From Larkinella knui (lineage in GTDB: Bacteria; Bacteroidota; Bacteroidia; Cytophagales; Spirosomataceae), in NCBI RefSeq assembly GCF_003858645.1, contig NZ_RQJP01000005.1, forward strand, positions 372,001-436,000: a stretch of 64,000 nucleotides of DNA, given 5' to 3'. Shown here piece after piece: positions 32,386 through 41,011 of the stretch. Within the stretch, counting starts at the first letter, position 1, and every line of letters begins with the position of its first letter. The notes under the pieces are model-generated. The model did no database searches and had not been told where the DNA came from. It worked only from the letters and a program-made list of their open reading frames with translations. The position numbers were made by a program, and so were the translations under genes.

Positions 32386-32628
32386 GTTTAGTACTACTCA
32401 ATCAATCATGTTATACAACCTTCAAACCCCGTATGGGACAGGCCGCTTTTTACTGCCTTGTCTAATGAGGAAACGGTCGGCCAACGCCCCGGCCAAATGC
32501 ATCACAGGACCTGCGACACCTCGCTGGCAAGGCCGGAATGGCAACCGTATACCGCCGGGTAAAAGCAGGAGCGGGACTTTACAGTTGACTGAACCCGCAA
32601 AAAATACCGTTCAAAAAGCGGGAAGAAC

Positions 32629-32763
32629 CTAAAGGGGGGTAGCCCGGAGGGATTTCGTCGTGCTGTTTCGGGCATCGTCGGGCACGATTTTCCCGCTTTC
32701 GTCGGTGACGTATTCGTAAATGGAACCCTTGCTGGCAGCTAGGGGAGCGGGTTTCCCGTCAAA
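32629..32763 (-). pseudogene. Out-of-frame continuation of the leucine-rich protein
   Basis: Read with one extra T in the run at 32761-32763, the frame of the upstream gene continues as KDFDGKPAPLAASKGSIYE, then YVTDESGKIVPDDARNSTTK, ending at a TAG at 32629-32631. The composition is protein-like, without rare codons, and it reads more naturally than the short TGNPLP ending. This suggests a single-base deletion, real or a sequencing error in a homopolymer. Confidence 0.5.
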
Positions 32764-33494
32764 TCTTTACTAATCAACTGGCTGAATTGCTCGAGACCCT
32801 CCGTGGATTTGAGGTGGTTATTCGACGCAAACAGCCACCGGACGTTGGGGCAGCCCCGCAGGGTTCTCAAATCCGCAATCTGATTGTCGGACACGTCGAG
32901 CCGGTCGAGCTTGGCCGATTTCAGGTCGCTCAGATCTGATAAACCGCAGTTTTTCAGCAATAAATCGCTCAGGTTGGGAAGCTGCGAAAAGAACGTCAGG
33001 TTCCGGATCGGATGATTCGAAAGGTTGAGGGCGGTTACGTGGCCTTTCTGTACGCAAATCCGGAAGCTGCTCGTGCTATCGGCCAGGTGCCAGTGTTCCG
33101 TAAAAACCGCATCCTGAAAACCCAGCCCGGCGGCATGCGCAATTTGGGCGACCACCACCTTTTCGGTGGGTTCGAGCGATGAAAAATCGTAGTCGTATTG
33201 CCCCGCTGCGGCTTTGCCCCGGCCCGCTTCCATCGAAAATCCGACGGCATAAACGCCCAAACCAAGGGCGCAAAATCCCAGCGACACCAGCGCGGTGAAT
33301 TTATGGTCGCTAAAGCCTTTAAGTGCCCACCAGGCCGCCAGCACATACAGAAATCCGCAGCCCAAAAACAGCGGAAGACTCAGCGCGTCCGGTAGTTTTT
33401 TCAGGAACGAATGGGAGTTGGTTAACCCAACGGTGAAGGAGTAGCCCAGCAAAACCGAAACGGCAAGCGAAAGGAGTAAACTGCGGATAGCCAT
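32739..33494 (-). CDS. Membrane-anchored leucine-rich repeat protein, probably frameshifted near its end
   Basis: A 251-residue protein with three or four hydrophobic segments in the first 90 residues (SLLLSLAVSVLLGYSFTVGL, SLPLFLGCGFLYVLAAWWAL, FTALVSLGFCALGLGVYAVGF), a spacer, and a leucine-rich repeat domain from about residue 150: VTALNLSNHPIRNLTFF, LPNLSDLLLKNCGLSDLSDL, LDRLDVSDNQIADLRTL, VRWLFASNNHLKSTEGL. The repeats resemble SDS22-type 21-22-residue units. The N-terminal part resembles the membrane region of cytochrome-like proteins but has no haem motif. The reading frame seems broken close to the C-terminus. Followed upstream by a small frame 13 bp away. Confidence 0.75.
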   Translation of the reverse strand: MAIRSLLLSLAVSVLLGYSFTVGLTNSHSFLKKLPDALSLPLFLGCGFLYVLAAWWALKGFSDHKFTALVSLGFCALGLGVYAVGFSMEAGRGKAAAGQYDYDFSSLEPTEKVVVAQIAHAAGLGFQDAVFTEHWHLADSTSSFRICVQKGHVTALNLSNHPIRNLTFFSQLPNLSDLLLKNCGLSDLSDLKSAKLDRLDVSDNQIADLRTLRGCPNVRWLFASNNHLKSTEGLEQFSQLISKDLTGNPLP

Positions 33495-33507
33495 GGGAAG
33501 GAGCCTG

Positions 33508-33933
33508 CTATTTGAGTTGGACCCGTCTGGACTCGACGTAGCCTTGAATCAGGGTTTGAACGCGGTTGTACGGTTCATTGTACCGGGCTGCCCGGGCGTT
33601 GGCGGGAGCGGTTTTTTTCAGGGGTTCCATGGAAGCGGTTTCGGGTTGGGAATAGAGTGGTGAACGAATCAAAACTACACCGTTTGCCGGGTCGCCGGAC
33701 AACAACACTACGCCGGGCGGTTTTGACTTTATAAATGGTGGGAACGACTCTAAAAACGGTTGTTTTGAAGTGTATGAAGGGCCGGGGAATCCAGATCGGG
33801 CGTCGATCGGTTCCTGATTTTTAAAATTGGATCCAAAATCCGGACGCACCTGGTTGGGTTGATAAACGGAGGAAATCGGGCCGAAACGGGCGGGATTGAC
33901 TTGCTGTAGGAACCGGATGAGCGGAGGGACCAT
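33508..33933 (-). CDS. Doubtful small protein upstream of the leucine-rich gene
   Basis: A 141-codon frame ending 13 bp before the leucine-rich gene. The last third (MEPLKKTAPANARAARYNEPYNRVQTLIQGYVESRRVQLK, possible start at 33630) looks coding-like; the earlier part is proline-rich and may be chance. If real, tight spacing suggests an operon. No family, signal peptide or membrane segment recognised. Confidence 0.35.
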   Translation of the reverse strand: MVPPLIRFLQQVNPARFGPISSVYQPNQVRPDFGSNFKNQEPIDARSGFPGPSYTSKQPFLESFPPFIKSKPPGVVLLSGDPANGVVLIRSPLYSQPETASMEPLKKTAPANARAARYNEPYNRVQTLIQGYVESRRVQLK

Positions 33934-34004
33934 CCGATTTGTTATCGATTAGATTGAATTATTTCGTAAATTCGATGGTTTTCAGTACACTAATTTACGT
34001 GCTC

Positions 34005-35900
34005 ATGATTGAAAGACCCCTTACCGACTGGCTGCCTCTGACGATGAAAGAAGTCGAAAAAAGAGGCTGGGATGAAGTTGATATTGTGCTGGTATCGGGG
34101 GATGCCTACGTAGACCATCCGGCCTTTGGAACCGCCGTGATTGGCCGGATCATGGAAAGTGAAGGGTTTCGGGTCGCCATTATTGCCCAGCCCAACTGGA
34201 AAGACGATCTGCGCGATTTTCGAAAATTTGGCAAACCCAAATACTTTTTTGGCGTTACGGCCGGGTGTATGGACTCTATGGTGAACCACTATACCGCCAA
34301 CAAACGCCTGCGTTCCAATGACTCCTATACCCCCGGTGGGGAAGCGGGTTTCCGTCCCGATTATGCCACCATCGTTTATACCAAAATTCTGAAAGAGCTG
34401 TACCCCGATGTGCCGGTATTGCTCGGTGGCATCGAGGCCTCCCTGCGCCGGGTAACGCATTACGACTATTGGAAGGACAAACTGATGCCTTCCATTCTGG
34501 TCGATGCCGGGGCCGATATGCTGGTGTATGGCATGGGGGAGCAACCCCTCCGCGAAATCCTGAAACTGGCGCGGCAGGGTGTTCCGTTTTCGTCGATGCG
34601 GAATATCAATCAGGTGGCTTTTCTGCACGATGCCAACACCGAATTACGCGACTACAACGACTGGAGTTCGGTCGAGCTGGCGAGTCATGAGGTGTGTCTG
34701 GAAGATAAAATCAAGTACGCGGCCAACTTCAAAATTGTTGAGGTGGAGTCGAACAAGTGGCAGGCCAACCGGATCATTCAACGGGTGGGCGACCAGTTGC
34801 TGGTAATCAATCCGCCGTTCAAGACAATGGAAGAGGCTGAAATCGATCAGTCGTTCGATTTGCCGTACACCCGTCTTCCGCACCCGAAATACAAAAAGCG
34901 CGGGCCGATTCCGTCCTACGAAATGATCAAGTTTTCGGTCAATATGCACCGGGGCTGTTTTGGCGGGTGTAGTTTTTGTACCATTTCGGCACACCAGGGT
35001 AAGTTTGTGGCCTCACGGAGCGAGAAGTCGGTCCTGAAAGAAGTGGACGAAATTACCAAACACCCGGAGTTCAAAGGATACATTTCGGATTTGGGCGGAC
35101 CGTCGGCCAACATGTACAAGATGAAGGGCAAAGACGAATCGATCTGCGCCCGTTGCCAGAGCCCAAGCTGCATTCACCCGGTGATCTGCTCGAACCTCGA
35201 TACGTCGCACAAACCGATGACGGAGCTATACCGCAAAGTCGATGCTCATCCGGCCATCAAAAAGGCGTTTGTTGGCTCGGGCGTCCGGTACGATTTGCTG
35301 GTCGATGACTTCAATAAAAACAACGCCGACGGCAACCACGACGAATACATGGAGCAACTCGTCACGCGTCATGTGTCGGGCCGGCTGAAGGTTGCTCCCG
35401 AGCATACGTCTGACGATACGCTGCGGGTCATGCGCAAACCGTCGTTTAAGTATTTTAAGCTCTTCAAGCAAAAATACGACAGGATTCAGGAAAAGTATAA
35501 CCTCAAGCAGCCGCTGATTCCGTACTTCATTTCGTCGCATCCCGGCTGTGAGGAGCAGGATATGGCCAACCTGGCGGCCGAAACCAAAGACCTTGGTTTT
35601 CAGCTCGAACAGGTGCAGGATTTTACGCCCACGCCCATGACCGTGGCCGAAGTGATCTACTATTCCGGCGTTCATCCGTATACCCTGAAACCGGTCAAAA
35701 CGGCGAAGACGCGGGACGAAAAGCAGGCCCAGAACCGCTTTTTCTTCTGGTATAAACCCGAATACAAGAATTGGATACGGGATCGCCTGAACAAACTCAA
35801 TCGCCCGGATTTGATCGAGCGGCTTTTGGGGAACCCCAAAAAGGAGAATACCGGTAAGTCCAGCTATTCAGGCAATTATTCGGGCCGAAAAAAACGATAA
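34005..35900 (+). CDS. YgiQ family radical SAM protein
   Basis: A 631-residue radical SAM enzyme of the YgiQ/UPF0313 family. It begins MIERPLTDWLPLTMKEVEKRGW, the family start, so the earlier TTG at 33939 is rejected. N-terminal B12-binding-like/DUF3109-type region DIVLVSGDAYVDHPAFG; the SAM cluster motif CFGGCSFCTI (CxxxCxxC) near residue 320; LGGPSANMYKMKG, CARCQSPSCIHPVICSNLDTSH (additional cysteines), VAPEHTSDDTLRVMRKPS, and the C-terminal DUF3362 domain (FTPTPMTVAEVIYYSGVHPYT). The biochemical function is not established. Ends just before a bidirectional terminator. Confidence 0.95.
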   Translation: MIERPLTDWLPLTMKEVEKRGWDEVDIVLVSGDAYVDHPAFGTAVIGRIMESEGFRVAIIAQPNWKDDLRDFRKFGKPKYFFGVTAGCMDSMVNHYTANKRLRSNDSYTPGGEAGFRPDYATIVYTKILKELYPDVPVLLGGIEASLRRVTHYDYWKDKLMPSILVDAGADMLVYGMGEQPLREILKLARQGVPFSSMRNINQVAFLHDANTELRDYNDWSSVELASHEVCLEDKIKYAANFKIVEVESNKWQANRIIQRVGDQLLVINPPFKTMEEAEIDQSFDLPYTRLPHPKYKKRGPIPSYEMIKFSVNMHRGCFGGCSFCTISAHQGKFVASRSEKSVLKEVDEITKHPEFKGYISDLGGPSANMYKMKGKDESICARCQSPSCIHPVICSNLDTSHKPMTELYRKVDAHPAIKKAFVGSGVRYDLLVDDFNKNNADGNHDEYMEQLVTRHVSGRLKVAPEHTSDDTLRVMRKPSFKYFKLFKQKYDRIQEKYNLKQPLIPYFISSHPGCEEQDMANLAAETKDLGFQLEQVQDFTPTPMTVAEVIYYSGVHPYTLKPVKTAKTRDEKQAQNRFFFWYKPEYKNWIRDRLNKLNRPDLIERLLGNPKKENTGKSSYSGNYSGRKKR

Positions 35901-35948
35901 GCACTTTTCGCTACTTTCCTCCACCGAAGTGCCCTGCACTTCAACCAA

Positions 35949-35996
35949 AACAAAGCCGGGCCGTAAGGGAGCATTCCTTTACGGCCCGGCTTTGTT
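35949..35996. terminator. Bidirectional terminator
   Basis: AACAAAGCCGGGCCGTAA (35949-35966) pairs perfectly with 35979-35996; with one G-U pair the stem extends to 22 bp and a GCAT loop. It separates the convergent YgiQ and CocE/NonD genes. Confidence 0.9.
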
Positions 35997-36006
35997 CATC
36001 AAATCC

Positions 36007-37905
36007 TCAGATACTTTTATTCAAAACCCGCACTTTCAGGTGCGACGGGTTTTTGGTGGAGAAGTAAACCCGCTGGGTAGTTTTCTGAAAATCAGCCTCC
36101 GTCGCGTCGTAGATGTTCATGAACTTCCCCGGATTGCGGTCGACCAGCGGAAACCACGAGCTCTGCACCTGCACCATCATTTTATGCCCTTTTTTGAACG
36201 TGTGGGCCGCATCCTGCATGTCGAACTTCACTTCGGCCACCTCGCCCGGTTTCAGGGGTTCCGGTTTTGAGAAGCTGTTGCGGAACTTGGCCCGCATCAC
36301 CTCTCCGCGAACCATCAACTGAAAACCGGCCATTTTGGTGGTCGGAATCGGGCTGGTGGCCGTCGTCGTGTCGGGATAGACATCGATCAGTTTGACCACA
36401 AAATCGGCGTCGGTGCCGGTCGAGGAAACAAACAGATTCGCCATGACATTGCCGGTAATGGTAACGTCTTCCGTCAACGGTTCCGATTCATACACCATCA
36501 CATCGGGGCGGGCAGCCGCAAACCGCTGGTCTTCGTACATGAAATCACTGCCCCGGATGATCTGGACGTTGTTGGTATACGGAACCGGTTTTTTGGGGTC
36601 GTTTATGTATTCGTCGAAGACCGGTTCGGTTTCTTTCGGCGGCTCAAACGACAGCTTGCCGCTCGTGTGCAGATAAATATTCCGCTCCTGCGACTCTTTG
36701 GGTGGCCATTGGCTGTACTGCTTCCATTCGTTGGAACCCGTCAGAAAAATAGACGCATCCGGCAGTTGCGGATCGGGCCCATCTTTCAGGTAATGATTGA
36801 AAAACGGAAATTCGATTTTTTCCCGGTAATACGGGGCCGTTTGGGCACCAAAGCGAATGTTGCCCAGGGCTTCGCCGTTGCTGCGTGCCCAGCCGCCGTG
36901 AATCCACGGCCCCATCACCAGAATATTTTTCGTTTTCGGATTCTTGCTTTCGATGCCGGCATACGTCTTGAGCGGACCATACAAATCTTCCTGATCGAAC
37001 CAGCCCCCAACGGTCATCACCGCCGGTTTGATGTTTTTCAGGTGGGGAACGACCGCCCGGCTTTGCCAGTATTCGTCGTACGCATCGTGTACCATCATTT
37101 CCTGCCAGAGCGCGTTTTCGCCTTTGAAATACTTCTCGTTCACCTTCGAAAGCGGCCCGACATTCATGTAAAACTTGTAGGAATCCGGCGTGTAATACCC
37201 CGTCAAACGCGGTCCGCCCTTGGTGGTTGGAACCGGGCGCGGCTGGCCATACGATGACAGAAAAGCGAAGGTGCCCATCAGGAAAAACGCCCCGTTGTGG
37301 TGCCGGTCGTCGCCCATATACCAGTCCGTTACGGGAGCCTGGGGCGAAACCGCCTTGAGGGCGGGGTGGGCGTCGATGGCCGTCATGGTGGTGTAAAAAC
37401 CGGGGGCCGAAATGCCCCAGGTACCCACTTTACCGTTGTTGTTCGGAATGTTTTTGATCAGCCAGTCGATGGCATCATAGGTGTCCGAGCTTTCGTCCAC
37501 ATCCGTTTTCTTCTTTTTATCGGGATTGTGGGGCTTCACCGCCACAAAATTGCCTTCCGACATCCAGCGTCCGCGAACATCCTGATAAACAAAGATGTAG
37601 CCGTCTTTGGCGAACAGCATCGAAGGCCCCAGCGACGTTTTGTACTTGTCTTCACCGTAGGGCGCCACGCTGTAGGGCGTGCGGTCGAACAGAATCGGGT
37701 ACTTCTGCGAGGTGTTTTTCGGTACATAAATCGACGTGAACAGTTTCACGCCGTCGCGCATCGGCACCATCCGTTCCATCTTGGTGTAATTCTGGACGAT
37801 GTACAGCGAATCCGCTTTGTTAACGCCCGGCTGCGCAAACAGAGGCTGCCGCAAAGCCGTCCAGACGATCACCAGCAGGAGCGGTATTTTATACGTGGTT
37901 TTCAT
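36007..37905 (-). CDS. CocE/NonD family alpha/beta hydrolase
   Basis: A 632-residue exported hydrolase with signal peptide MKTTYKIPLLLVIVWTALRQPLFA. X-Pro dipeptidyl-peptidase (S15)/cocaine-esterase fold: VPMRDGVKLFTSIYVPKN, YPILFDRTPYS, FVYQDVRGRWMSEG, nucleophile loop GTWGISAPGFYTT, acid region GGWFDQEDLYGPLKTY, His region GPWIHGGWAR, then a C-terminal jelly-roll domain (SEPLTEDVTITGNVMANLFVSSTGTDADFVVKLIDVYPD). It cleaves an ester or amide, possibly a peptide. Last gene of the SusC-SusD operon, 17 bp after the esterase-like gene. Confidence 0.93.
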   Translation of the reverse strand: MKTTYKIPLLLVIVWTALRQPLFAQPGVNKADSLYIVQNYTKMERMVPMRDGVKLFTSIYVPKNTSQKYPILFDRTPYSVAPYGEDKYKTSLGPSMLFAKDGYIFVYQDVRGRWMSEGNFVAVKPHNPDKKKKTDVDESSDTYDAIDWLIKNIPNNNGKVGTWGISAPGFYTTMTAIDAHPALKAVSPQAPVTDWYMGDDRHHNGAFFLMGTFAFLSSYGQPRPVPTTKGGPRLTGYYTPDSYKFYMNVGPLSKVNEKYFKGENALWQEMMVHDAYDEYWQSRAVVPHLKNIKPAVMTVGGWFDQEDLYGPLKTYAGIESKNPKTKNILVMGPWIHGGWARSNGEALGNIRFGAQTAPYYREKIEFPFFNHYLKDGPDPQLPDASIFLTGSNEWKQYSQWPPKESQERNIYLHTSGKLSFEPPKETEPVFDEYINDPKKPVPYTNNVQIIRGSDFMYEDQRFAAARPDVMVYESEPLTEDVTITGNVMANLFVSSTGTDADFVVKLIDVYPDTTTATSPIPTTKMAGFQLMVRGEVMRAKFRNSFSKPEPLKPGEVAEVKFDMQDAAHTFKKGHKMMVQVQSSWFPLVDRNPGKFMNIYDATEADFQKTTQRVYFSTKNPSHLKVRVLNKSI

Positions 37906-37922
37906 AGAATTGCGTTGGTTGA

Positions 37923-39551
37923 CTAATTGGCTTTCGTCGCACTTTTGGCCGGAGCCATTTTTTTAATGTGGGCATCCATCATCCTGAGCAACTCGCCGTT
38001 GGAATAGGGCCGCCAGCTGTGACCACCCCGGTCGCCGTAGGTAATGGAACCGCCGTAGGCCGGATTGGTGGTTTTGCTCAGAAACTCGTCCACTTTATAC
38101 ACCCCAAAGTTAAGGAAGAAATCGTCCATCCGACCAACGATGATGTTCAGTTTGCCCACCAGTTTCGGCCCAACCGTCGCCCAGTTTTTCTCCAGATACT
38201 GCCGCAGATCGTAATGTTCTTTCCAGTAAGCGGCCACGGTTGGGTCGATCACCCCGGTTTTTTTGTCGAACAGCGGTTTGAAATACCCGTCGGCACCGAC
38301 CGGCCCGAAGACCGAACTCCAGATGTCGAGCTGCCCGCCCGACCGGCCTTTGGTTCCGTTGACGAGTTCCATCATATTCCGTTGCTCCGATGTTAGCCGC
38401 GGTTCGCCGGTTGCCGGAATGCGGGTGTTCGTGGTGGGCACTTTATACCATTCGTATTCTTTGTAAAACGCATTCTTGTCCTTGTAAATGTCGATGCCTT
38501 CCACGTTCCAGAAATCGAGCGGATCGGGCGCAAACGACCAGGTGCCGCCGTAAAACTCAGGGTACCAGACCTGTAGTGCAAACGATTCCCAGCCGCCGGT
38601 CGAACCGCCGGTGAGCAAACGGGCGTATCCTTCCCGAATACAACGGAATTTCGTTTCAATCTCCGGAATCAATTCCTCGTGAATGGCATCGCCAAACGGG
38701 CCGTTGTTGGCGGAGTTGACCGCGTACGAATCATCGAAATAGGGCGACGGGTGCTGCAACGTGATCGCAATAAACCGGGGACCGTTGTCGGCCGTCCAGT
38801 CTTTGTAGAATTCGTTGTTGGGATTTTCGCTAAACCGGAACGGCGGGGCCGTCGAAAAGTGGCCCTGCTGATACACCGTCGGATAAAGCCGACCCGGTTC
38901 TTCGTCATATCCTTTTGGCAGCAAAATCGTCGCACCAATGAAAATCGGGTGGCCCCAGAATTTTGTCAGTTTTTTGCTCTGGATTTTGATGTGTTTCACC
39001 CATTTGGTATCCGCAGGCACCGAAATGGGCGGAATCACTTTTGTCACTTCCAGCTTAATGGTTTCGCTTTTGGCCGGATCGATGGTGATTTTCTGAACGG
39101 CACTGTACACATTTCCCGGCGACCGCGTCCACTGCTGGCCTTCCCACTGGTCCATGTGCATCCAGACCGTATGGCCGTCTGAGCGCTTGAATTCGGTGTA
39201 TTTATTCAAAACCGCCTGCACAAAATACTCGCCTTTCGGAACATCTTTCAGCGCATTGATCGGATAGCCCAGCGTGGTTCCGTCGATGGTGACGGCTTTG
39301 CCCGCGGCCAGTTTCTCAAAATCAGCGCCCCAGAACTGTGTGCCATACCGGCCCACCTGCAAGCGGGGCTCGGTGCTGTCTTTGCGCGAAATGATCAGGA
39401 ACATCCGGCCTGTGAGCGGAGTCGAGCTGATGGCAGCCGGGTAGGATAACTCGAACTTGAGCTTCGTCTGGGCAAAACCCGCCGACGAGCTTAGGAAGGC
39501 CAGCACGACCAGAAACCGCCGAACGACCTGCATGGATTGAAATCGATTCAT
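37923..39551 (-). CDS. Exported esterase-like alpha/beta hydrolase
   Basis: A 542-residue protein with signal peptide (FLVVLAFLSSSAGFAQ). The N-terminal 180 residues form beta domains (KLKFELSYPAAISSTPLTGRMFLII); the C-terminal half is a putative esterase (esterase D-like) fold: HPIFIGATILLPKGYDEEPGRLYPTVYQQGHF, nucleophile elbow LLTGGSTGGWESFALQ, and a final GGHSWRPYSNGELL with the likely His. It probably hydrolyses an ester of the nutrient imported by the neighbouring SusCD pair. Placed 22 bp after susD and 17 bp before the CocE/NonD gene. Confidence 0.88.
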   Translation of the reverse strand: MNRFQSMQVVRRFLVVLAFLSSSAGFAQTKLKFELSYPAAISSTPLTGRMFLIISRKDSTEPRLQVGRYGTQFWGADFEKLAAGKAVTIDGTTLGYPINALKDVPKGEYFVQAVLNKYTEFKRSDGHTVWMHMDQWEGQQWTRSPGNVYSAVQKITIDPAKSETIKLEVTKVIPPISVPADTKWVKHIKIQSKKLTKFWGHPIFIGATILLPKGYDEEPGRLYPTVYQQGHFSTAPPFRFSENPNNEFYKDWTADNGPRFIAITLQHPSPYFDDSYAVNSANNGPFGDAIHEELIPEIETKFRCIREGYARLLTGGSTGGWESFALQVWYPEFYGGTWSFAPDPLDFWNVEGIDIYKDKNAFYKEYEWYKVPTTNTRIPATGEPRLTSEQRNMMELVNGTKGRSGGQLDIWSSVFGPVGADGYFKPLFDKKTGVIDPTVAAYWKEHYDLRQYLEKNWATVGPKLVGKLNIIVGRMDDFFLNFGVYKVDEFLSKTTNPAYGGSITYGDRGGHSWRPYSNGELLRMMDAHIKKMAPAKSATKAN

Positions 39552-39573
39552 AGAATGGGTTGGGTTTAGCTAT

Positions 39574-40956
39574 TTATTGTGGATTTTTGGCATCCCACTG
39601 TACTTCGGCAAATGGGCGAATCAACTGGTCGTATACCTTGTGGGTTGGCTGATCGTTGGGCAATTGCGCCAACCGGCCGTAGCGACGCATGTCGAACCAG
39701 CGGTGGCCTTCGTAAAACAGCGAATACCGGCGCTGGTTCAGCAGCTCATCAATCATCGCATTTTTGTCGTTCACGATCGCCGGTTTAGCGGTCGCCAGGT
39801 CTTTCAGCCCGGCCCCCAGCCGAACTTTATCCAGTGCCGTTACGGCATCCGCCAGTTTGCCGGTTTGAATCATCGCTTCGGCATACATCAGGATCAGTTC
39901 TTCATTGCGGATAATGGAAATCGGAGCCGTACTGGAGGCATACAACGATACATCATAATCGCCGATCAAGCCATTCAGCGCGCGGGACGAAGTGCGTTTG
40001 GTCACTTTTTTCGTCACCCGCGTATCGCCGGCTTCGGCCTGGGTAATGTACAGCGACTGCGGCACCACGGGCGAAGCCGTGGTGTTGAGCTGCTGGAATT
40101 GCGGATTGGTTAAATCACCCGAAGTGGTTGAATACGTAAAGTTCGGTCCGGTTGTCAAAGCGCCATTCAGGTCAAAAAACGATTCCGACAATAAACTGAG
40201 CAAACCGGTCCAGTCCTGTTGGTACATGGCCGTCCGGGCCGCCAGTGCGCGGTTGAATTTCCGGTAAGTTGTGGGCGTGTTGAATCCAGCATAGCCACTG
40301 GTCATCGTAAAACCAAACGCGGTTCCGCCCGCAGCCAGTTGCGTGGCCCCTTCGTCCAGCAGTCGCCGGATTTCTTTCAACCCGTCTTCGTAGGAAACAA
40401 ACGGCCCCGGTTTCAGCATGTCGCCCGGACTATACAAGTCGGTGTATTTGATCCGCACGCCGTTTTTATACTGCATGTTGAGCATACAGAGCAGGGTGTA
40501 GGCATCGACCGTGTTGACGAAACCCCGAATGCCCTGTTTTTCCGCATCCGTCAGCGCGCCCGGAGCGGAGTTTTCGGCCGCAATCCGGAAATACTCCGCC
40601 CGTCGCCGGGTTTGGGCAAAATCGCTGTAGTAACCGTTGAACAAGGTCGTTGCGCTAAAACCGCCGTTGGTGGTTCCCAATAGCTCGGTGGTCCAGGTTA
40701 GCTCGGTAGAAGCCAGATTGTAGATTTCCCGGCCAATCGACCCTGCCACCAGGACGTAATTGGAACGACCGTTGCGCATGGACGACTGAATACCGATTCC
40801 TAACTGATTGATCTGAATGCGAGACGCATTGGTCAGGACCGATTCGAGGGGCGGGTTGTTGGGGTCGACGGTATTTTCGACCTCAAAAAAGCTGCAGGAC
40901 GGCAAGGCAAAGGCCAGCCCGGCGAGTAAAATCGTATGTTTTAGAGAAAATTTCAT
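39574..40956 (-). CDS. RagB/SusD family nutrient-binding lipoprotein
   Basis: A 460-residue SusD-like lipoprotein: lipobox ALPSCSFFEVENTVDPNNPP with Cys20, TPR-like helices (AEYFRIAAENSAPGALTD), and the characteristic C-terminus PISIIRNEELILMYAEAMIQTGKLADAVTALDKVRLGAGL with RRYSLFYEGHRWFDMRRYGR. It caps the SusC barrel and binds substrate at the surface. The ATG at 40956 starts the signal peptide; the frame is open upstream into the susC end. 55 bp after susC. Confidence 0.95.
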   Translation of the reverse strand: MKFSLKHTILLAGLAFALPSCSFFEVENTVDPNNPPLESVLTNASRIQINQLGIGIQSSMRNGRSNYVLVAGSIGREIYNLASTELTWTTELLGTTNGGFSATTLFNGYYSDFAQTRRRAEYFRIAAENSAPGALTDAEKQGIRGFVNTVDAYTLLCMLNMQYKNGVRIKYTDLYSPGDMLKPGPFVSYEDGLKEIRRLLDEGATQLAAGGTAFGFTMTSGYAGFNTPTTYRKFNRALAARTAMYQQDWTGLLSLLSESFFDLNGALTTGPNFTYSTTSGDLTNPQFQQLNTTASPVVPQSLYITQAEAGDTRVTKKVTKRTSSRALNGLIGDYDVSLYASSTAPISIIRNEELILMYAEAMIQTGKLADAVTALDKVRLGAGLKDLATAKPAIVNDKNAMIDELLNQRRYSLFYEGHRWFDMRRYGRLAQLPNDQPTHKVYDQLIRPFAEVQWDAKNPQ

Positions 40957-41011
40957 AGATGCATAGTTTTTGGAAGAATGAATGCCCGACCTTGAGGGGT
41001 TGGGGTAATTC

